The position numbers were made by a program, and so were the translations under genes. From the NCBI RefSeq assembly GCF_965638725.1, contig NC_134958.1, forward strand, positions 15,317,464 through 15,381,463: a stretch of DNA of 64,000 nt. Direction: 5' to 3'. Positions 12,301 through 21,206 of this stretch are shown here, piece by piece. The DNA is from Aptenodytes patagonicus. Lineage: Eukaryota > Chordata > Aves > Sphenisciformes > Spheniscidae. Position 1 is the first letter of the stretch, and each line of letters begins with the position of its first letter. The notes below the pieces were generated by a model. That model did not search any database, was not told the DNA's origin, and was given only the letters and a program-made list of their open reading frames with translations.

Positions 12301-13880
12301 GCGCGTGAACCACAGGGTGCACATCATCGAGGAGATCCGCCTCTTCCCCACTGGCCAGCCCGTTCTCCAGCTGCTGCTGGACCAGGACCAGGCAGGAGCC
12401 GGGCATGGGCGTGCTGGGGCTGGAGCGAGGGGGGGATGCTGTGGGCTCAGCCTGCATGGGGCAGGTCCTGCTCGTGGGCTGGGGCCAGGGAGCCCGGGAG
12501 GGTGGGGGTGTGCAGAAGTCAACCCCACTGCACGGCTCCAGGGCTGCGGTCGTGCTGCTGACCCCGCTGTGTCCCTTCCCGCAGGGCCTGGTCTACGCAG
12601 CCACCTACACAGCGGTGGCTCAGGTGCCCTTTGCCAACTGCAGCCTGTACCGCAGCTGTGGCGAGTGTGTGCTGGCACGAGATCCCTTCTGCGCATGGAG
12701 CCGGGGCGCCTGCCGCAGGGCCACTCTGCACCCCCCCGCACACCCCCAGTAAGTGCTGCACCCCTCTCCATCCCCCTGCACCCCATGGCACCCTGTGGCA
12801 CCCCGCAGCACCCCACTGCCCTGACCCCTCTCTGTCCCCAGGTTCTGGGCGCAGGACATTGAGGATGCTGACACGGAGCGGCTCTGCCAGCTGGCCAATG
12901 CCTCTCAGCCCCGTCCCCGCATCCTCCTGCCCCCAGGTGAGCTCCTACAGGTTCTGTCCCTGGGGCTGGGGCCGCTGCCGGCCCGGGGTGTCCCGGGGGC
13001 TCCCACATGCCCCAGGCTCCCACTCGGCCCTCCCCATCACGCTCGCGTCCACCACCGGGGTCCTCACGGCCTCACTGATGTTGCCATGGGTTGTCTCCCC
13101 GCAGCCTCGGGCTCCCCATGCCAGCGGATCCAGCTGCCGCCCAACGCGGTGCGGCCACTGCCATGCCGGCTGCTCTCCAACCTCGCCTCACGGCGCTGGC
13201 TGCACGATAGGGTGCCCGTCAACGCCTCCTACCTGGTGCTGCCTGACGGGGCCCTCATCCTGGTGGGCAGCCCCGAGCGGGCGGGCACCTACGAGTGCTG
13301 GTCGCTGGAAGAGGGCTTCCGCAAGCTGATGGCCAGCTACTGCGTGAGCATGCAGGAGCCGGCCCACGGGCTGCCGAACCCCAGCAGGAAGGTGGCCACT
13401 GGTCGAGACGCCCTGGAGACTGTCAGCACCTCCCGGAGCACCTCTGCGGTGGGCAGTGCCGCAGCCCGGCTGGATGGCAAGACCTACTGGACCGAGTTCC
13501 TAGTGATGTGCGTGCTCTTTGCTGCTGCCGTCCTTGTGTTGGCCCTCTTCCTCCTGCACCGGCACCGTGACGGCATGAAAGCCTTGCTGGAGCCCGGCGA
13601 CCCCAGCCGGCACCAGAAGCCGCCCCGCAAGCCGGTGGAGAGCCTGCCCCTGAATGGTAGCAGCCTGCCCAGTGCAGTGCCCGAGCACAAGGGCTACCAG
13701 GCCCTGCAGGACAACTACATTGTCAGCACCCCTGTGCATGAGCCCCTGGCCCCCCCACGCGCCTTCTCCGAATCGGAGAAGAGGCCCCTCCATGTCCGGG
13801 ACAGCTTCGTGGAGGTGTCTCCTGCCTGCCAAAGACCCCGGGTGCGCCTGGGCTCCGAGATCCAGGACTCGGTGGTGTGA
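6362..13880 (+). CDS. SEMA4B: Semaphorin-4B, transmembrane class 4 semaphorin
   Basis: Coding exons: 6362-6464, 9242-9402, 9773-9835, 9946-10044, 10190-10301, 10463-10579, 10695-10852, 11334-11515, 11687-11837, 11979-12189, 12276-12391, 12585-12748, 12842-12936, 13105-13880. They join in phase to 835 aa, the family's usual length. A signal peptide (about 1-24, Leu/Ala core) leads into a Sema beta-propeller (about 45-505, with CGTCAFSPAC and SRIARVCK), a PSI cysteine knot (about 510-560, NCSLYRSCGECVLARDPFCAW), an Ig-like domain (about 578-665), one membrane helix (about 708-732) and a cytoplasmic tail ending in Ser-Val-Val. Class 4 semaphorins bind plexins and act in axon guidance and synapse formation; the C-terminal SVV is the PDZ ligand reported to bind PSD-95. 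The start is the only ATG giving a signal peptide. One intron (12,392-12,584) appears to use a GC donor, fixed by reading phase. It converges on CIB1. Confidence 0.95.
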
Positions 13881-14540
13881 CGGGGACAAGAGCCGAGCCC
13901 TCTCCCATGACCGCCTCTGCTCTGCTGAGCCTTGATGGACCACAGCGCCGCGGCTGGGGTCCGTGTTGTCTGTGTGTGCATGCCCGGAGCCTGCGCCCTG
14001 CTGTGGCACCCACCCAGCCGGTGGGGCCGGCCCCATGTCACCCCATCGGGGCTTGGCTTCCCTGGGAGCTCCCTGGGCATCACCTTGGCTGCTCCGGCCC
14101 TGCTCCTTGGGACGGTGCTGGCGGCGAGGGGTGCTGCGTGCCTTCCAGGGACATGCGGGACTTTTTTCCCCCAGCCAGGCATCCTCGCTGCGGGGACGGA
14201 CACGGCGCCCAGCTCAGGCTGCTGGCGGGGCCCTGGCCCCCTCTATGCAGAGGGCAGGAGGGGGTGGTCGCAGCCCCCTCGTGCCCCAACTCACTGTGAC
14301 GTTCCGCTGTGGGACCCGGAGCCACACGTGCGGCCGGGTGGTGCCGGCGCAGCAACCCTGCGGCATGTGCTGTGTGTCTGTGCTTGGTTCGTTTTTAATA
14401 CGTTGAAAATGTGAATCGTGTCCTGGGGAGGGAGCAGGGAGCAGCGCTCGCCCCGCACCGGGCTGGGCAGCGGCTCACCCCTCGTGTCCCCATGTGCGTG
14501 TGCAGAAACGTCTGTGGTTTTTATATAAAGTCCAGGTGTC
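13881..14540 (+). other. SEMA4B: SEMA4B 3' UTR
   Basis: Sequence after the TGA contains no further exon. It turns T/A-rich near 14,390-14,420 and 14,515-14,540, which is where the transcript probably ends, but I see no perfect AATAAA or ATTAAA. The end point is therefore approximate. Confidence 0.45.
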
Positions 14541-16260
14541 TCCTTTGGAAGCGTGTGTGCTCCTGCAGTGGGGCTGGGTGCCTTCCCGGGGCCAACCGTG
14601 GCCAGGACCATCCCAGCGGCCCCACAGAGAGGAACCGTGTCCGGCTCTTGCTGCGGCCGGGGGAAAACCTGCCCGTGGCCTGCTGGTCCTTGCCCAGGCA
14701 GGGACAGACGGACGGACGGGGCAGGAGGGTTGTGCTGAGAGTCAGATCTGCAGGCTGTGAAGTCCCCGTGTGCTTGGCTGAGTGTTGGGCTGGGGCACAC
14801 GGGGTCCCACAGGGAGGTGCCTGGGTGCCCTTGTGGTGATGCTGCCCAGGGCTGGTGCCAGAGGGTCCCTGTGACCCCGCTGTCAGGGGGTCGTGCACCC
14901 ATGGCGGTGAGCTCAGGCAGCACTCAGCTGTGTTGGGGCTGTGCGTGGAGGCACGTGCTGCGGTGGGCAGTCTGGTGAGGGCAGAGTGGAGTGGCCCCCA
15001 CGGTGGAGGAAGCTGCAGAGCGATGGGGTGGTGCTGTCCCAGCACTGCGAGAAGCGGAGGAAGGCAGAGGTGACCAGGAGGAAGAAAAGTGGGTGCCTGG
15101 GGCTGGGAGCAGGGCAGCCTCCGGCAGAAGAGGGGCTGTGGCAGCCCCCGTCCCGAGGACCATGGTGTTGTGCTACACGTGGAACCCCACTGAAAACCCA
15201 GGGAACAGGCATGTCCTTGTCCCCATCCCGCACAGCTGCAGGCAGACCCCAGCCGCTTTGCCAGCGGGACCCGACTCTGTGACAGCTGACGGCCGGGACC
15301 GGGACCTGCGGTGTGGCACTGCTCATGAGCTCTCGTGCCTGGGAAGCGCCGGCAGTGTGAGCATGGGACTGGGGTAAGTGGTGAGCTCCACACTGAGCTA
15401 GCGTGTTGGGGCAGGCTTCCCCCCGGGGACCAGCACTGCCTCGCTCCCAGCTGGACCAACGCACCAAACTTCCTGCCCAGCCTGTTCTGGGACATCAAAA
15501 AAGCTACTGGAAGCGCTGGCTGGTGCTGTGCCAGCAGACATGGCCCCCAGGGCCGCAGGGGTGCAGGCCATGGCGGGCAGATACCACCAGCACCGTGGGG
15601 CACCGAGCTGGAAGGGCCAGCACCACCGGGAGCAAGGAGCCGGTACGTGAGAAACGGCCACCCCGGCGCCCCGAGACAGCCGTCAGCCATACCACCCTGG
15701 TGCAGGTGCTCCCGTGGGTCGAACCGGCCCCCAGGCCCAGGCACCGCACCGGCCCCGGCATGTGATGCCACAGCCCAGACATCGCCTCGCAGAGCAGCTC
15801 CAGCGAGGAGGCTTGCCGGTGTGGTGGGAGTGCTGCTGGGGGCAGCCAGGCTGGCTGGGGGCTCGCTGCGAAACGCAGGCAGGGCCAGTGCCTGCAGCTG
15901 GCAGTGGGCCAGGGCGAAGCCTGATGGATGAACAGACACAAAGGGCTCCGGCGCTGCCCGCAGCAAAGGTAGCTGCCTGCCTGCCCTGGATTTCCCTTTG
16001 TGCCTCTTGCTCGAGAGCCGAGCTCTTTGTGCTGCTGAGAACAATCCCTGGTTTTGGAGGAGGGAGGTGGCCCATGGAAAGGGCTGTCACCGAGCGGGAT
16101 GTGGGACCTGTCCCCTGGCGCTGCGGGCTGGCGTGCAGGCAGAGGGGCCTGGCAGGAGGCTGTGTCCCCAGCACCCCTCGTGGCACCGGTCCCACAGCGC
16201 TGCTGGAGCAGCCCCCTCCGCTGTCCCCGCAGCCAGACAAAGGCGGCACAGAGCAGAGGG
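14541..16260. other. Intergenic gap between SEMA4B and CIB1
   Basis: About 1.7 kb separates the two convergent genes. Open frames on both strands are short or low-complexity with no family similarity I can recognise. I see no tRNA-like or clear repeat sequence. Confidence 0.5.
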
Positions 16261-16274
16261 TGAAACCAGAGCCC

Positions 16275-16280
16275 TTTATT
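16275..16280 (-). promoter_or_regulatory. CIB1: CIB1 polyadenylation signal (AATAAA)
   Basis: TTTATT on the plus strand reads AATAAA on the CIB1 sense strand, about 780 bp past its stop codon. A second, proximal AATAAA lies at 16,558-16,563 inside a short tandem duplication, so two 3' UTR lengths are possible. Confidence 0.7.
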
Positions 16281-16524
16281 TGTGTCTCGCAGGAGCAGAA
16301 GGAGGAAGAGGCCAGGGCAGGCAGAGCAGCTGCTGAGCTTGAGCCAGAGGAGGGGGCAGAGAAGAAAAGGAGAGCAGGCCCCACGCGTCCCTGGGGTGAG
16401 CCTGGCTGCGCTGCCCGTGGGGCTGTGCCTCGCTGGTCGGGGGAGGAAGGCATCCTGTGTCCTTTTGCAGTTGTGTGTGGGGGGCAGCTCTGCTACTGGG
16501 ATGGCACATCTACAGTGCCACTTG

Positions 16525-16586
16525 GGTTATTGCTCAGAGAAACGGATCCACATTTGGTTTATTGCTTAGAGAAATGGATCCATGTT
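16525..16586. repeat. 31-bp tandem duplication in the CIB1 3' UTR
   Basis: Two adjacent 31-bp units (16,525-16,555 and 16,556-16,586) share GGTTATTGCT, AGAGAAA and GGATCCA blocks with a handful of differences. Only the second carries TTTATT, which is AATAAA in the CIB1 sense, so the duplication coincides with a candidate proximal poly(A) site. Confidence 0.8.
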
Positions 16587-17055
16587 GCAGCAGGGAGGCT
16601 CCCCTGAAGACGGGAGAGCTGGGCAGGGGCTTGGTGGGGAGAGGCAGCTCCCCGTCTGCTAGTGGAAGGCACAAATTGGTACGGAGGGCAGAGAGGGGCT
16701 GTGCTCGGTGCAGCGTGGCCCCCAGCCAGGAGCACCTCTGTGTGCCTCCCCCCACCCCCAGAGCTGCCCTTGGTTTGCATAAGGAGTTAAAATCTGATCC
16801 TGGGAGAGCAGAGCAGCTGCAGGCAAGGCAGCTTCCCAGGGCCCCACCTCTGCAGGCTGCAGAGACGCCCGCCATCTCGCCTGCTGGGCGTGAAAGGGGA
16901 GCAGGAGGGTGTCCTGCCTAAGGCACCGTGCGGCACTGCCGGGCTGGTGAGGAGCGGGGCCCTCTGCCACTCTGCTCACTAAAAGAGGAAGTGTCTGAGA
17001 CCACGAAGAGCTGCAACAGCCGGAGGAGCAGTTCTGCTGGAGAGCCGCAGGGCTC

Positions 17056-19553
17056 TCACAGGATGATCTTGAAGGAGCTGCAAGAGACATGACAGGTTGT
17101 GCACCTCCTCACTGAGTCACACGCAAACAGTTTGTGAGCACCCAGTGCTACAGGGAGGCAGTGTTACCCTGCGCAGGAGAGGCTCTCTGCAGAGCTAGCA
17201 TAGGATGCAGTTCCCTCTGCCATTACAAGACACCTCGTACAGGGTAGCCTTGCCTTACTGCCACCAAGAGCTCTGCCCCAACGCCAGCACAGCGATCAGG
17301 GTGCGTGAACCCCCCAGGCCAAGCTGTGCCGCTGGAGACCACTGTACCTGGTGAAGTCCGGGGAGCGGGAGACGACGTGCTGGAACTCGGAGAGGTTGAT
17401 GGTACCATCCTTGTCGATGTCAGACTCCTCCAGGATCTGGAGGGGAGGGAAAGGGGAGTGGTGAGCTCTGTGTGGCTGGGACCGTGCAGCAGCCTGTGCC
17501 CTGCCTGACAGTCCTCACGTTTCGGATGAGCTGCTCCATCTCCGCGTTGCTCAGCCGGGACTCCTTGCCTTGCCCTGTCAGACAGTTGACCAGGTTCTCC
17601 AGGTCCTTTCTGTCCAGCGTCCCATCGTCATCAAAGTCTTTGAGGAGAGGAAAGTTACGTTTCAGCAGGGCTGCAGCGACCCCAGAGAGTCACAAGCACC
17701 TGCACTTGGTGAGGAAAGGGCCTGGCAACCTGAGGACACAGCAGGCTCCACACTGCACCTCTCGGTGCACATCATGGTGCCAAAACAGCAGTTCCCACAG
17801 GGAGTTCCTAAAGCTGCCATCCCCTTGGGTGCTCCGAGGGCACTGCCAGCCCTCCTGAACATGGATTCATCCCCGCCCCATCCCAAGGTGTGGGGACCCC
17901 AGGACATGGCATCTGCCCCCAGCATTACCAAAGATGCGGAAGGCATAGTGGGATTTGATGTCTGAGGGAGCGGAGTCGCTGAAGACGCTCAGCATATCGA
18001 GGAAGTCTTCAAAAGACATGCTGTCGTCCCCATTGTCTGAGGTGGAGAACACCCGGCAGATCCGGTGCTGGAAGGGGTTTGCCTGCCAACACAGGAGCGG
18101 CTCAGGGCAGGGCTGGGCAGTGCTGGGCCGGCTCCCGCGTGGCAGACACCAGCTGCAGACTGGTGCCAACCCCACGCACGAGCGGGTACCCCACTCTGCT
18201 GCCACTCTGTCGCACACGGCGTGACTGTGCCTGTCCTGTGCCCCCCTGGGACAGCAGCCCTGCACAGGAGGGATCTCCAGGATCCTCCGTGGCACAGCGG
18301 GGACAAGGAAGCTGTTTGTTGGCACAGCTGATGTGCAGTAAGTGAACAGCTTCCCCAGGTGACTGTTGGAGCAGCAAGTTGGCAGAGCATTGGCACCGCA
18401 AGGGCTGCGGCGGGTAAACAGGGCCCTGCCCAAACATGCCCAGACCCAGGGAGCAGCAGCGAGTCCCGCTGTCTGCCAGGCACCGTACCCGCAGCTCAGG
18501 CAACGTCAGGATCTGGCTCTTGGGAACCCGCGTGGAGCAGGCATTCTCCCTCTCCTCCTTTGGCAGCAGTTCACTGAACCTCTTGTAGGCACTTGAAGAG
18601 GCAAGAACAAGAGATGCTCTGTGGCGTGAGCGGCGCGGGAGGCAGCCCTCTGGGCACAGGCAGCACAGGCAGCTCTTCCCACCGCTGCACAGAGGCAGAC
18701 AGCCCCTTTCCCACAGCTCCCTGCCAGCTGTGCGCAGAGCCGGCCCAGGGCAGGAGCATGCCGGCCCGGGTGGTCCCGCAGAGGCAGCGCCTCCACACCT
18801 GCTCCCGGGACCCCAACAGCCAGCAGCGGGGGAGAGGAGCCGGCCCTGATGCCTGCCCACCCAGACGGCTGGGACTTCAGAGGGGGAAAGAGCTGCCTCC
18901 GGGCCGGCTCTGCAGCCAGCGCCCCGCTCTGCAGCCAGCACCCCGCTCTGCAGGGCGTCACTGGCCAGGCCCGTGCCCTGCGCCACCGGCAGCACCCGCA
19001 GACCTTCACCCCCTGAAGCCCGGCCCATGGGGAAAGGCCCAGCCTGGGATCGGCACTTCCCGTCTCCTGCTTGGCGTCGAGCGGCTCCTCAGCGGAAGGG
19101 AAGCCCCGCAGCAGGGCTGGGGCCCTCCACGCCCCCACGGCAGAGGCGAACCCCCTCGTGGGGACCGAGGGGAGCGGGCTGACCCCAGAGGTATGCGGGG
19201 TGCCCCCGCTCCCTGCCCCACGGCCCTGCCCACGGCAGTACTTACAGCAGGATCTCCTGCTTGCTCAGGAACGTCAGCTCCTGCGGAGAGAGCGCAGGTC
19301 AGCACCGGGGCCGAGGCCCGGCCCGGGGCACCCCGGCTCCGGGGGCCCTTGGCCTGGGGGCACCTTCCGCCCCGGGGCAACACCGCCCCCCTCCCCCCCG
19401 AGGTGCTGCTCGGCACCCCTCCACGGCCGAGCCCCCCACACCCGCGGGACTGTCCCGGTCCCCCCCGGTCCCGGTCCCCCCCCGGTCCCCGTCCCCCCGC
19501 ACCTGGTACTCGCCCAGCGCCTCCCGCGGCAGCAGGCTGGCCGAGCCCCCCAT
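17056..19553 (-). CDS. CIB1: Calcium and integrin-binding protein 1
   Basis: Coding exons in transcription order: 19553-19503, 19280-19246, 18591-18489, 18082-17929, 17637-17519, 17436-17348, 17077-17056. They join in phase to 190 aa, against 191 in mammals. The N-terminus MGGSAS keeps the N-myristoylation glycine at position 2. Two canonical EF-hands are visible: DFDDDGTLDRKDLE from about residue 115 and DIDKDGTINLSEF from about residue 160. The protein ends SFKIIL, part of the C-terminal element that covers the hydrophobic pocket. CIB1 binds Ca2+/Mg2+ and the integrin alpha-IIb tail and modulates kinases such as PAK1; it also acts in keratinocytes with EVER1/2. It is divergent from GDPGP1 with 292 bp between start codons, so transcription is probably driven from a shared CpG promoter. 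Confidence 0.96.
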
Positions 19554-19845
19554 GGCGGCCCGCGCAGCTTCCGCCTCGCACGTCACTCTGCCGCTCCCAT
19601 GGCGACGCCCCGCCCCGGGGACGGGCACGCCCCGCCCACCTGCGCCCCGCAGCCCCGCCCCGCCCTCGGCGCCGCGCGGCACACGCGCGGGAGGCACCGG
19701 GGCCAGCCGGGGGGTGACGGGGGGGGGGGGGGGGGGCAGCGGGGCGGGGGCGCCGGTCCGTCCCCGCGGCCGCGCCCGCCCCGCCGGGCCCTGAAGCGAG
19801 CGCTCCGCTCCGCCCCGCCCGGACAGGCCCCGGCCGGCACCCGGC
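19554..19845. promoter_or_regulatory. Bidirectional CIB1/GDPGP1 promoter
   Basis: Only 292 bp separate the CIB1 start codon (minus strand, 19,553) from the GDPGP1 start codon (plus strand, 19,846). The interval is CpG-rich and holds a run of 18 G at 19,719-19,736. No TATA box is visible, as expected for a CpG-island bidirectional promoter. The function is inferred from geometry and composition. Confidence 0.65.
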
Positions 19846-20949
19846 ATGGCGGCGGCGGGCGAGGAGCCGGGCGACCCGAGCCCCGAGGACTTCGTCTACG
19901 GGGAGGAGGACTTCGTCCTGCAGGGAGCCGGCTGGGGGGGCGAGCCGGGCTCCGCGCCGTCCCGCTTCGACCGGGCGCTGCTGAAGGGCTGGAGCGACAG
20001 GATGGAGCGGGGCTTGTTCCGGTACCGGCTGGGGCCGCTGCCCACCCGCGTCCTGCCCGGCCCCATGCGCCTGGTGGCCCAGCTCAACGTCCAGCGCGGC
20101 ACCGAGCGCCGCCCGCCGCAGGCCGTCCGCAGCCTCCGGCAGCCCTTCGACCCCGGGGCCTTCAACTTCACCCGGATCCGCCCCGGCGAGGTGCTGCTCC
20201 GCCTGCGCAGGGCGGGGGGGGACGACGGCCCCGCGGCCCCCGACCACCTCCTGGTGGCGATCAACGTCAGCCCGCTGGAGCGGGGCCACGTCCTGCTGCT
20301 GCCGGAGCCGGCGCGGGGGCTGCCGCAGGCCCTCACCGCCCCGCTGCTGCGCGGCGGGCTGGAGGCGGCGCTGCTCAGCGCCCACCCGGGCTTCCGCGTG
20401 GGCTTCAACGGCCTGGGGGCCTGCGCCTCCGTCAACCACCTCCACCTGCACGCCTTCTACCTGGGCCGGCCGCTGCTGGTGGAGTCGGCGCCCGCCCAGC
20501 CCCTCTGCCCGCGGCGCGGCCTCAGCTTCCTGCGGGGCGTCCCGGCCCCCGCCTTCCTCTTCTACGCCGCCGGCCCCGACGGCCTGGAGGCGCTGGCCCG
20601 GGACGTCTGCCGGGCGGCCGAGCACCTGGCGGACGCCGGCCTGGCCTACAACGTCTTCGCCACGCGGGGCGACCCGCCGGGGGGGGCGGCGGCGGCGGGA
20701 GCCGGTGCCGGCGGCGGGCGGGGGCTGCGGGTGCTGCTGTGGGCGCGCAGGCCCAGCTTCGGCGCCAAGGCGGGCGCGGCCTTCAACGTGGCGCTCTGCG
20801 AGCTGGCCGGGTACCTGCCGCTGCCGGCGTCAGCGGTCTTCCGGGAGATCACCGAGGCCGAGGCCCTGCGCGCCATCCGTGAGCACCTCCTGCCGGAGCC
20901 GCAGCTGCTGCGCCTCGGCGAGGACCTGGCGCGGCTGCTGGCGGACTGA
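19846..20949 (+). CDS. GDPGP1: GDP-D-glucose phosphorylase 1 (intronless)
   Basis: A single uninterrupted frame of 367 aa. The family converts GDP-D-glucose and phosphate to GDP and glucose-1-phosphate in the cytosol, removing GDP-glucose that could be misused in glycosylation. The HIT-superfamily active-site motif N-H-L-H-L-H lies at residues 197-202 (nt 20,434-20,451), with the family context VGFNGLGACASVNHLHLH. Upstream blocks LVAQLNVQR, FNFTRI and LVAINVSPLERGHVLLLPE also match the family. The coding DNA is extremely GC-rich and third positions are nearly all G or C. The first ATG gives a family-like acidic N-terminus (PEDFVYGEEDFVL). It is followed within 258 bp by the TTLL13 start. The mammalian gene likewise has its coding sequence in one exon. 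Confidence 0.96.
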   Translation: MAAAGEEPGDPSPEDFVYGEEDFVLQGAGWGGEPGSAPSRFDRALLKGWSDRMERGLFRYRLGPLPTRVLPGPMRLVAQLNVQRGTERRPPQAVRSLRQPFDPGAFNFTRIRPGEVLLRLRRAGGDDGPAAPDHLLVAINVSPLERGHVLLLPEPARGLPQALTAPLLRGGLEAALLSAHPGFRVGFNGLGACASVNHLHLHAFYLGRPLLVESAPAQPLCPRRGLSFLRGVPAPAFLFYAAGPDGLEALARDVCRAAEHLADAGLAYNVFATRGDPPGGAAAAGAGAGGGRGLRVLLWARRPSFGAKAGAAFNVALCELAGYLPLPASAVFREITEAEALRAIREHLLPEPQLLRLGEDLARLLAD

Positions 20950-21206
20950 GCGGGGCCGGGCCCGCTCCCCGCACCGGGACCGGCGCCGTCCGCCAGGGGG
21001 CGCTGCGCGGCGGCGGGCCCGGCGGAGGGGGTGCGAGGCTGCTGGCCACGTGATCGCCCGCGGCCGCTCTGGCCGGCGGCGCCGTGGTCTCCATGGCCTG
21101 TGGGGTCGGGGCGCCGTGGCCCCGCCTCCCGCGTGCCCCGCCCGGTGGGTGCGGCTCGTCGCCATGGGAACGGTCCCCGTGTCCCCCCCCCCCAGGAGCG
21201 GGCGCG
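20950..21206 (+). promoter_or_regulatory. GDPGP1-TTLL13 spacer, probable TTLL13 promoter
   Basis: A GC-rich spacer of 257 bp containing a CACGTG E-box at 21,047-21,052. The GDPGP1 3' UTR and the TTLL13 5' UTR must share or overlap this space. No AATAAA is seen for GDPGP1. Confidence 0.4.

Noticed and set aside
19006-20625. 539-codon minus-strand open frame over CIB1 and GDPGP1
   Set aside because: Antisense shadow of the intronless GDPGP1 coding sequence; no independent motif.
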